NCBI GenBank assembly: GCA_023548195.1
Contig: JAJHZJ010000028.1
Span: 3,607,001 to 3,671,000 of the forward strand
Source: Bettongia penicillata ogilbyi
Lineage: Eukaryota > Chordata > Mammalia > Diprotodontia > Potoroidae
Length of the DNA: 64,000 nt
Reading direction: 5' to 3'
Shown piece after piece: positions 11,581 through 20,744 of this stretch. The notes under the pieces were generated by a model. That model saw only the letters and a program-made list of their open reading frames with translations, searched no databases and was not told the DNA's origin. A program made the position numbers and the translations under genes. Positions within the stretch are counted from its first letter, which is position 1, and every line of letters begins with the position of its first letter.

Positions 11581-12237
11581 TTTCCCAGCCAGTTACTTGA
11601 CTTCTGAGATTCCTCTCCACCCCCGCTTCACCAGTGCTTGGGGTCTGAGATTCAAATGCTGCTCCCCAGCCTCAGGGCTTTCAGTGGTGGGCGGGGCTGC
11701 TATTCAATATGAGCTTAAGTTCTGGTGCTCAGGTGGGGGCAGGGCCACCTCCCAGGCTCAGTTCCCTCAGGGGGTTTATGTAGAGACCTTCAGTAATGGA
11801 GTGGAGCTCCTGCCTGCTTGGAGAGCCCGGGTCTGCTGCTGTCCCTGTCTCTGCCACTGCCTCCCGAGGGGGCCAGAGTTATGGAGACACTCCACTCCTC
11901 TCTTGGCCGGCTAGATAGGGTCTCTCACTGACCTGTAGTGCCTATGGGTTGAGGGACCTTTGCAGCTGCTGGAGGTTCCGTCCCTGAAGCCTGCTCGTAT
12001 CTGCTCCCCTCGGTGCTGTGCGGCCAGGGCTCAGTGCGTGAGGGACCTTTGGTGCCATTTTTTTCAGGGCTCTCTGGAACGGAAATCTCCTCCACTCCGT
12101 TGCTGCGCAGCTTGCACTGCTCCAGAATTTGTGGGGAGTTATTTTTACTGGAAATTTATGGGCTGTGGGTTCGGAGCTAGCATACATGAGTCTTTCTACT
12201 CCGCCATCTTGGCTCCTCCCCCTCTATTCTAATTTTT

Positions 12238-13420
12238 AAAGAACTATTTTCTTCAGTGAGTTTTTGAACCTCCTTTTCCATTTGATTAATTCTGCTTTTT
12301 AAAGCATTCTTTTCCTCATTGGTTTTTTTTGGATCTCCTTTGCCATTTAGGTTAGTGTATTTTTAAAGGTGTTAATTTTTTCAGCATTTTTTGGGGTCTC
12401 CTTTAGCAAGCAGTTGACTCGCTTTTCATGATTTTCTTGCATCACTCTCATTTCTCTTCCCAATTTTTCCTCTACCTCTCTTACTTGATTTTCAAAACCT
12501 TTTTTGAGCTCTTCCATGGCCTGAGACCACTGCATATTTATTTTGGAGGTTTTGGATGCATCAGCCTTGACTTTTAGGTCTTCATCTGATGGTATGCATT
12601 GTTCTTCCTTATCATAAAGGATGGAAGAAAATACCTGCTCACCAAGAAAGTAAACTTCTATAGTCTTATTCTTTTCTCCTTTTGGGGGCATTTTCCCAGA
12701 CAGCTACTTGTCTTTTGAGTTCTTTGTCAAGAGGAGGGTATAGTCTTAGTATACTCTGAGGGTATACTGTAAGTTCTCAGTTCCTTCTAGATGGAACAAT
12801 CAAGGGAGAGGAGTTAACCCTTCTCCTGACCTGCACTCTGGTCTGGGAGCAACTACAAGCACTCTTTTCTGCCCAGGATCTGCCAGAAAAATTCCCTTTC
12901 CACAAATGCCTCCAGCTCCATCACACCATCCAGCACTTCTCCTCATCCCAAGGCTGCCACTCAGGGCTAAGATTCAGATCAGCTGCTCAATTCCCCCAGG
13001 GTCTTTAAGCCAGGGCTCCAACAATGGAAGCTGTAGCTTCCTGAGGCTAGGGCTAGATCTCTGCGTTCCCCTCTGAGGCAAGTGAAAGAGCTTTCTTACT
13101 GACCTTTGAAACTGCCTTTGGCGTTTGTGGGTTGAGGAATCAGGGAATCATAGCTGCTGCTGGTGGCACCTTGAAGCTGGCTCTGGTCCTGTCCCTGCTG
13201 CCTGGCCAAGGCTCAGCTGTGCCCCACTCCACCTCTGGTGAGATAGACCTTTTCTATTGGCCTTCCCAGGCTGCCTTGGGCTAGAAATCTTTTTCACTGT
13301 GTCGTTTTGTGGCTTCTGCTGCTCTAGAATTTGTTTAGAGTAATTTTTTACAGGTATTTTATGGGCTGTGGGTGGAGAGCTTCTAGAGGTGTGTCCTTCT
13401 ACTCCTCCATCTTAGCTCCC
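12238..13420 (-). mobile_element. Old HAL1-like element, 5' part
   Basis: Continues the element at 7763-9442 after interruption by copy A. The - strand reads a 5' end at 13420 (GGGAGCTAAGATGGAGGAGT, a decayed YY1-type start), a roughly 720-bp 5' UTR and the N-terminal part of ORF1. It is bounded at 13421-13435 by the degraded 15-bp target-site duplication shared with 7748-7762. Confidence 0.8.
12347..12691 (-). pseudogene. N-terminal ORF1 fragment of old HAL1
   Basis: About 114 residues beginning MPPKGEKNKTIEVYFLGEQ and running into the start of the coiled coil (ENQVREVEEKLGREM). This copy shows the ancestral frame across the position where copies A and B carry a 7-nt deletion (here 'MEELKKGFENQ'), so it is useful as an outgroup. 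The frame breaks near 12347. Decayed sequence continues to 12238 and, past copy A, from 9426 downwards. Confidence 0.75.
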
Positions 13421-13769
13421 TGAACATAATCTTTCAAAGAAAAGAATGGATATTTAATGAAATAGAAGACTTTCAAGCATTTCTAATTTAAAGACCAGAG
13501 CTGAATAAAAAAATCTGACTTTCAAATATAAGAGTCAAAGGAAACAACACAACAACAAGGATGCGGGTAATGAAAGGGAGAGGGAAGACTGGGAAAGGGA
13601 GTGATCAGAAGTAAAACACCTGTGAGGAGCAAAAGGGTAGGTGGTAAGAGAGAGGGGTGGTGATAAGCAAAAATAGCATGGAGGGAAATACACAGTTATC
13701 ATAACTATAAATGTGAATGGGATGAACTTACTCATAAAACGAAAGTGAATAGCAGAATGGATTAAAAAC

Positions 13770-14000
13770 TTGAATCCTACAATATGTTGTTTGCAAGAAA
13801 CACATTTGAAGCAAAGAGATACACCCAGGGTAAAGGTAAGGGGCTGGAGCAGAATCTATCATGCTTCAGCTGAAGGAAAGAAAGTGGGGGTAGCAATCAT
13901 GATATCAGACAAAGCAAAAGCAAAAATAGGCCTAATTAAAAGAGCTAAGGAAGGAAGCTATGTCTTACTGAAAGATACCACAGATGATGAAGTCATATAA
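13770..14000 (+). pseudogene. L1 ORF2 endonuclease fragment
   Basis: A 76-residue open stretch matching the N-terminal apurinic-type endonuclease domain of L1 ORF2p. It includes the catalytic-glutamate QETH motif and the downstream 'GVAIMISDKAK' strand. It is decayed, lacks a start codon in context, and is a fragment of the outer L1. Confidence 0.85.
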
Positions 14001-14950
14001 ATACCAAACATATATACAACAAATGGTATGTAGCATCTAAATTTTTGAAGGAGAAGTTGAATGAATTACAGGAGGAAATAGATAATAAAACTATAGCAGT
14101 GGGGGACCTCAAATTTCCCCTCTCAAAACTAGATAAATCTAACCAAAAAATAAAGAAGAAAGAAGTTAAGAAGGTGAGTAAAATCTTGGAAAAGTTAGAT
14201 ATGATAGATATTTGGAGAAAACTTAATGAGAATGGAAAGGAATATACATTTTTTTCTCAGCAGTACATGGCACCTACACAAAAACTGATCATGTATTAGG
14301 ACATAAAAACCTCTCAACTAAATGCAGAAAAGCAGAAACAGTAAATACATCTTTTTCAGATCACATTATAATAAATATTTCGTTCAATAATGGACAATGG
14401 AAAGAGAGATTAAAATTAATTAGAAATAATATAATCCTAAAAAACAAGTAGGTCAAAGAATAAATCATAGAAACAACCAATAATTTCATTTAAAAAAATG
14501 ACAACAATGAGACAACATACCAAATTTTATAGGATGCAGTCAAATTGGTACTCAGGAGAAAATGTATATATCTAATTGCTTACATCAATAAAATAGAGAA
14601 ATAGCAGATCAATGAATTAACCATGCAACTAAAAAAAACTAGAAAAAGAAGAAATTAAAAATTTCCAGTTAAACACTAAATTGGAAATCCTGAAAACCAA
14701 AGGAGATATTAATAAAGTTAAAAGTAAGAAAACCATTGAACTAACAAATAAAATTAGAAGCTGGTTTTATGAAAAAAAACTCCAATAAAATAGATAAACC
14801 ATTGATTAATCTGATTTTAAAAAGGAAAGAAGAAAACAAATTACTAGTATCAGAAATGAAAGGGGATGATTCACCCCCAATGGAGAGGAAATTAAGACAA
14901 TTGTTAGGAGCTATTTTGCCAATTATATGCCAATAAATCTGACAATCTAA

Positions 14951-15427
14951 ATGGACTGGATGAATATCTACAAAAAACATAAATTACCCAGATTAACACA
15001 AGAAGAAATAAAATACTTAAATAACCCAATCTTAGAAAAACAAATTGAACAAACCATCAATGAACTTCCTAAGAAAAAATTCCCAGGACCATGTGAATTC
15101 ACAAGCAAATTCTCCCAAATATTTAAAGAACAATTAATTCCAATACTAAATAAACTATTTGGAAAAATAGACTGAGAGAGTCCTACCAAATTCCTTTGAT
15201 GATACAAATATGATACAAATATGGTGCTGATATCCAAATCAGGAATAGCCAAAACAGAGAAAGAAAATCATAGTCCAATTTTCCTAATGAATATTGATGC
15301 AAAAATTTTAAATAAAATACTAGCAAAGAGATTATTGCAATATATCACAAGAATCATATACTTGACCAGGTGGGATTTATACCAGGAATGCCAGGCTGAT
15401 TCAATATTAGGAAAACTATTAGCATAA
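14951..15427 (+). pseudogene. L1 ORF2 reverse transcriptase N-terminal fragments
   Basis: Two adjacent frames (14951-15175 and 15221-15427) reproduce the region before and within the early RT fingers of L1 ORF2p: 'LPKKKFPGP' and '[17 protein letters not shown]'. One frameshift and stop separates them. The YADD-type active site would lie beyond the HAL1 copy B insertion and is not readable. Confidence 0.85.
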
Positions 15428-16163
15428 TTAAACATATCAATAACAAAATCAATAGAAATCATACAATTATCTCAACAATTGTAGAAAAAGCCTTTGAAAA
15501 AAGAGTACCCCAGGGAGGAAACAAGATGGTGGAGTAGAAAGATTCACATATGTGAGCTCCGAACCCACAGCCCATAAATTACCTATGGAAAGAACTCCCA
15601 ATGGGTTCTGGAGCAGTGGAAGCCACGTAGCAGCAGAGTGGAGGAGATTTCTGTTCCAGAGAGCCCTGAAAAACCGACCCCAAAGGTCCACTGGGCACCG
15701 GACGTGGAGCGGAGCCCCTACCCTGGCAGCGTGGCCCCAGAGGAGCAGACCTGAGCAGGTTTCAGGCACGGAATCTCTGGCAGCCGTGAGGGTCCCTCCA
15801 CCCACAGGCACTACAGGTCAGTGAGACAGCCTTCTGGACTGGCCAAGAGGGGAGCGGGGTGTCTCTGTGGCTCGGGCACCGTTGAGAGGAAGTGGTGGGG
15901 GAGGTGGTGGCCAGGGGCTCCCAGAGCAGACGGGAGCTCAGGGCCATTACTGAAGGTCTCTACATAAACCCCCTGAGGGAACTGAGCCTGGGAGGTGGCC
16001 CTGCCCCCACCTGAGCACCAGAACTTAAGCTCATATTGAATAGCAGCCCCCGCCCACCACTGAAAGCCCTGAGGCTGGGGAGCAGCATTTGAATCTCAGA
16101 CCCCAAGCACTGGTGAAGCGGGGGTGGAGAGGAATCTCAGAAGTCAAGTAACTGGCTGGGAAA

Positions 16164-17261
16164 ATGCCCAGAAAAGGGAAAAAAAGTAAGACCATAGAAG
16201 GTTACTTTCTTGGTGAACAGATGTTTCCTCCTTTCCTTTCTGATGAGGAAGAACAATGCTTGCCATCAGGGAAAGACACAGAAGCCAAGGCCTCTGTACC
16301 CCAAACACCTGAAATAGATATCCAATGGGCTCAGACCATGGAAGAAAGGATTTTGAAAATCAAGTTAGACAGGTGGAGGAAAAACTGGGAAGAGAAATGA
16401 GAGAGATGCAAGAAAAGCATGAAAAACAGGTCAATTACCCCGCTAGAGGGAGACCAAAAAAACATGCTGAAGAAAATAACACCTTAAAAAATAGGCTCAC
16501 TCAACTGGCAAAAGAGGTTCAAAAAGCCAATGAGGAGAAGAATGCTTTCAAAAGCAGAATTAGCCAAATGGAAAAAGAGGTTCAAAAGCTCACTGAAGAA
16601 AATAGTTCTCTCAAAATTAGAATGGAACAGATGGAGGCTAATGACTTTCTGAGAAACCAAGAAATCACAAAACAAAACCAAAAGAATGAAAAAATGGAGG
16701 AGAATGTGAAATATCTCATGGGAAAAACAACTGACCTGGAAAATAGATCCAGGAGAGACAATTTAAAAATTATGGGACTACCTGAAAGCCATGATCAAAA
16801 AAAGAGCCTAGACATCACCTTGCATGAAATTATCAAGGAAAACTGCCCTGATATTCTAGAACCAGAAGGCAAAACAAGTATTGAAGGAATCCATCAATCA
16901 TCGCCTGAACGAGACCCAAAAACAGAAACTCCTAGGAACATTGTGGCCAAATTCCAGAATTCCCAGGTGAAGGAGAAAATATTGCAAGCAGCTAGAAAGA
17001 AACAGTTCCAGTATTGTGGAAATACAATCAGGATAACACAAGATCTAGCAGCTTCTACATTAAGGGATCGAAGGGTGTGGAATAGGATATTCCAGAAGTC
17101 AAAGGAACTAGGACTCAAACCAAGAATCACCTACCCAGCAAAGCTGAGTATAATACTTTCAGGGGAAAAAATGGTGTTTCAATGAAATAGAGGACTTTCA
17201 AGCATTCTTGATGAAAAGACCAGAGCTGAAAAGAAAATTTGACTTTCAAACACAAGAATGA
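16164..17261 (+). pseudogene. HAL1 ORF1, copy B, frameshifted
   Basis: Same product as copy A ORF1, in pieces. Residues 1-78 are open from 16164 to 16400: the ancestral frame is kept through IDIQWAQTMEE, then lost by the 7-nt deletion shared with copy A. The rest is open from 16325 to 17185 and covers the coiled coil, RRM and most of the C-terminal domain. Three single-base insertions near 16436-16462 cancel each other, and one extra T near 17159 moves the end out of frame. The homologous stop is at 17259-17261. Most differences from copy A are homopolymer length changes, so some may be sequencing errors. Confidence 0.8.
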
Positions 17262-17394
17262 GAAGAAGCATGAAAAAGTAAACAGCAAAGAGAAGTCATA
17301 AGGGACTTACCAAAAGTGAACTGTTTACATTCCTACATGGAAAGACAATATTTGTAACTCTTAAAATTTTTCAGTATCTGGGTAGTTGGTGGGA

Positions 17395-17465
17395 CCATAC
17401 ACACACATAAACACACACACATGTATACATGTGCACGTACACACACATACACACATGCACGCACA
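17395..17465. repeat. CA-rich microsatellite in HAL1 copy B
   Basis: Impure (CA)n, the mirror image of the TG tract in copy A, at the same element position downstream of ORF1. Confidence 0.9.
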
Positions 17466-18335
17466 TAAAGAAACAGAGAGCACAGAGTGAATTGAATAGG
17501 ATGGGATCATATCTTAAAAAAATTAAGGTAAATGTATGAGAGAAATGTATTGGGAGGAGAGAGGGAGAAATGGAATGGGGCAAATTATCTCTCATAGAAG
17601 AGGCAGGCAGGAGACTTTTCAGTGGAGGGGAAAAAGAGGGGAGCTGAGAGAAAAACATGAAGTTTACTCTCATCACATTTGACTAAAGGAAGGGAATAAA
17701 ATGCACACTCACTTTGGTATGAAAACCTATCTTACAATACAGGAGAGTGGGGGAGAAGGGGATAAGCAGGGTGGGGGGGATGATGGAAGGGAGGGCAATG
17801 GGAGGAGGGAGCAATTTGAAATCAACACTGTTGGGGAGGGACAGGATCAAAAGAGAGAATAGAAACAATGGGGGGCAGGATAGGATGGAGGGAAATATAG
17901 TTAGTCTTACACAACATGACTATTATCAAAGTCATTTGCAAAACTACACAGATATGGCCTATATTGAATTGCCTGCCTTCCCAAAGGGAATGGGTGGGGA
18001 GGGAGGGATGGGGAGAAGTTGGAAGTCAAAGTTGCAGGAACAACTGTTTAGTATTGTTCTTGCTACTAGGGAATAAGTAATACAGGTAATGGGGAATAGA
18101 AAGCTATTTGGCCCTACAGGACAAAAGAGAAGATGGGGACAAGGGAAGGGAGGGATAATAGAAGAGAGGGCAGATTGGTGATATGGGAAATTAGAATGCT
18201 CACTGTATTGGGGTGGTGGGAGGGGACAAATGGGGAGAAAATTTGGAACCCAAAATTTTGTGAAAATGAATGTAAAAAAAAAAGTCAAATAAATAAATTT
18301 ATGTATCCAGAAAAAAAAAGAAAAAAGAGTACCCC

Positions 18336-19447
18336 TATTAAAAACACTAGAGAACATAAGAATAAATGGAATCTTCCTTAAAATTATAAGTAGAATCTAT
18401 CTAAAGCCATCAGCAAGCATTATCTGTAATGGGAATAAGCTAGAAGCATTTCCAATTGATTAAGAAAGGATATGAACAAGCAGTTTTCAGACAAAGGAAT
18501 CAAATCTTTCTAGACTTATATGAAAAATGCTCTAAATTGCTCTTCACCACAGAAATGCAAAGAAATTTTTAAAGAAAGGAAAAGGACTCACTTGTACAAA
18601 TATATCTATAGCAGCTTTTTTTGTGGTGACTAAGAATTGGAAATTAAAGGGAAACCCATCAATTTGGGAATGGCTAAACAAGCTGTGGCATATGATTGCA
18701 ATGAAATATTATGGTGCTGTAAGAAATTACCAGCAAGATGATTTCAGAAAAACCTGGAAAGTCTTACATGAACATATAGTGAAGTCAACAGAACCAGAAC
18801 ATTATACATAGTAACAGCGATATTGTATGATGATCAACTATGAATAACTTGGCTATTCTCAACAATACAATGATTAAGGACTAATGATGAAGCATACCAT
18901 CTGCCTGGGCAGCTAGGTGGTACAGTGGATAGAACACCAGTGCAGGAGTCAGGAGGACCTGAGTTTAAATCTCACTTCAGACACTTGACACTCACTAGCT
19001 GTGTGACCTTGGGCAAGTCACTTAACCCCAATTGCCTCATCCTGGGTCATCTCCAGTCATTCTGATGAATATCTGGTCACTGGATTCAGATGACTTAGGA
19101 AGAGAAGTGAGGCTGGTGACCAACACAACCCTCCCTCACTCAAAACAAAGTCAAGTATAAATCATGTTATTATTTCTCTAATGGCTTGGTCTTCCTTGGC
19201 AACGAAGGATGAACACACACTATCTGCCTCTGGAGAAAGAATAGATATTGATTGAATACAGACTGAAGCATGCTATTTTCCTTTCATTTTTCTTTTGAGT
19301 CATACAAAATGACTAATATTGATATGTTTTACATAGTTGCACATGTATAAACTATATTTGAATTCTTATTGTTTCAGGAAGGAGGAAGGGAAGGGGAAGG
19401 AATTTGGAATTCAAAACTTTAAATAAAAAAGTTAAAAATTAAAAAAA
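18336..19447 (+). mobile_element. Outer (host) L1, 3' part with tail
   Basis: Remainder of the outer L1 after copy B. RT-like text resumes at once (a block reading PSASIICNGNKLEAFPI at about 18400-18460), then the 3' part common to marsupial L1 (tatagcagctttttttgtgg, then tttgggaatggctaaacaag). A WSINE at 18907-19218 interrupts it. The sequence resumes with 'tatctgcctctggagaaaga', ends in a purine-rich UTR (19370-19405) and an A-rich tail up to about 19447. Confidence 0.8.
18907..19218 (+). mobile_element. WSINE1-type SINE, full length
   Basis: About 310 bp beginning gggcagctaggtggtacagt (tRNA-derived head with A-box-like and B-box-like parts), passing the CORE segment 'gctgtgtgaccttgggcaag' and ending in 'gaacacacac'. 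There is no poly(A) tail. Flanking actatctgcct (19219-19229) and accatctgcct (18896-18906) form the target-site duplication inside the L1 3' part. It is non-autonomous and depends on a LINE for copying. Confidence 0.85.
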
Positions 19448-20479
19448 TATATTTGTTGAACTCAGTTGAGTTTATGGCATAGGCTGCTTTTGTCTTTAGT
19501 TTCCATTGACCTCTACTTGGCAAGGAGATGAACTATTTGGTGAAACTATCTCTGACCTCTTTTAGTTTTTAACCTCGTTGTGGCAAGTACTTTACATAGG
19601 TTAAACTTCTGTAAGAAGTAGTGATAACTAGGGCAAATCTCTTTTCCTGTACCTGTTTTCAATTATTAATGTTAATAGCTTATTTGAATAGGTCAGATTG
19701 GAACTGTTAAAATTGTACACAACATCTTTTTATTATCTTCCTTTTTTTTTAGTTTTGATTTTGGTCTTTGCTCTAACTAGGCAATGACCTGAGTATAGGG
19801 ATGAATGACTCTGAAATGACTCCCACATTGTTCAAACTAGTCATTTATTGACAATCAAGACATAGTCAATTTCAGTTAGGCTAAAAAATGTTGTTTGATG
19901 CTTGCCATCTTCCTATTCTCTTCTGGAAGAAGATATTAATGATATATGAACAGCATGATTCTACATACACCAGAAGCTTTTGACCTCTTTTGTTTCTTAA
20001 ACCATATTTTCTAAAATACTTTTTACCTGTTGCTTATAGGACCAACCTACTAAGTACAAGGAGATTTGATACCAATACTTTGAATAATAGATAATGGATT
20101 ATTTGGCCATAGCAACCCATCAAATAAAGAAAACTATAAAATAATTCTCAGTTCTTTTTAGCTTCCATCTGCTTCTGTAGTCATGGTAAACAGATTGGGG
20201 GTAGAGGGTGACAAGAAATGCAAACATTAATCCTACTGTTGTTACTTGATATGTGAGATTCTCATTCAAAAACTGCTAATCTGAGAGACTACTGGGAGAA
20301 ATAAACCATATCAGTATTGGTATTCTTGTTGCAAATGAAATATTACACTTGCAGCTTACTGGTTCTTGGAGAGGCAAATGAAGAAGTTGTTGGAGTTACT
20401 TTCACTATGCACCCAAAGATAACAAGAAACATCTGTGCTCTTGATGAATATCAACCAAAATGCTATTATGAAGATAATT
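19448..20479. other. Unassigned intergenic sequence
   Basis: No exon and no clear repeat family recognised. Base composition is AT-rich. The open frames here are chance length. Confidence 0.35.
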
Positions 20480-20577
20480 GCAACTCATGTACTCTTTCTC
20501 TCTCTCTCTGTCATACACATACACACGCACACACACATGCACACACCCCCCTCTGTATGTATGTGTGTATGTATATT
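20480..20577. repeat. Compound microsatellite (TC)n-(CA)n-(TATG)n
   Basis: Runs of TCTCTC, then ACACAC with GCAC and TGCA interruptions, a C run and then GTATGTATGTG units. Confidence 0.9.
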
Positions 20578-20744
20578 TCAGAGGATGAGGAGGCAGAGGA
20601 AATTCTATGAAAAGATTATTAAAATCCTCCAGACTGAGTCAACATAAACTTTAATACTCAGTGACTACAATGTAAGGGTGAGAACAGTGAAAAATATATT
20701 GAAAAATAAAATTTTAGGGGGAAATTAATATAGTAGAATGAAAG

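Larger units (their letters stand above)
9443..12221 (-). mobile_element. Full-length young HAL1-like retrotransposon, copy A
   Basis: Complete half-L1 in - orientation, about 2.8 kb. The 5' end at 12221 reads, on the - strand, GGGGAGGAGCCAAGATGGCG, the YY1-type start also known from placental L1. It is followed by a roughly 640-bp 5' UTR, one ORF1 (11580-10486), then about 1 kb of 3' sequence with a TG-rich tract (10270-10351), a polypurine-rich UTR and an A-rich tail at 9443-9475. No ORF2 exists between ORF1 and the tail, which is the definition of HAL1. It is bounded by a perfect 16-bp target-site duplication, ctctattctaattttt, at 9427-9442 and 12222-12237. The target TTTTT/AAA fits the L1 endonuclease. 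Transposition must have used L1 ORF2 protein in trans. Confidence 0.9.
13436..15511 (+). mobile_element. Outer (host) L1: end of ORF1 and 5' half of ORF2
   Basis: Resumes the L1 interrupted at 7762. 13436-13540 is the ORF1 C-terminus ('FNEIEDFQAF'-type block). A short inter-ORF region follows, then ORF2. Endonuclease domain pieces are visible at 13770-14000: CCLQETHLKQRDT contains the conserved Q-E-T-H of the LINE endonuclease, followed by 'GVAIMISDKAKAK'. Reverse transcriptase pieces are at 14951-15175 ([11 protein letters not shown]) and 15221-15427 ([17 protein letters not shown]). Many stops and frameshifts are present. The copy is interrupted at 15511 close to RT motif A by HAL1 copy B. 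Confidence 0.85.
15512..18319 (+). mobile_element. Full-length young HAL1-like retrotransposon, copy B
   Basis: Complete half-L1 in + orientation, about 2.8 kb. Its 5' end carries the YY1-type core AACAAGATGGTGGAGTAG at 15519-15536. A 5' UTR (to 16163), a broken ORF1 (16164 to about 17261), a CA-rich tract (17395-17465), a polypurine 3' UTR (17550-18270) and an A-rich tail (18273-18319) follow. No ORF2 is present. It is flanked by a perfect 16-bp target-site duplication gaaaaaagagtacccc at 15496-15511 and 18320-18335. It is inserted in the outer L1 ORF2. Its centre (15944-18077) is nearly identical to copy A, while the first 430 bp and the last 240 bp are clearly diverged. Confidence 0.9.

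Noticed and set aside
7763..13430. The - strand block considered as a 5' inversion of the surrounding + strand L1
   Set aside because: The block has its own 5' end, 3' tail and a target-site duplication, so it is a separate insertion.
18907..18980. tRNA-like head with A- and B-box-like parts, considered as a tRNA gene
   Set aside because: It is the 5' end of a WSINE; no cloverleaf of a functional tRNA can be formed and the CORE segment follows.
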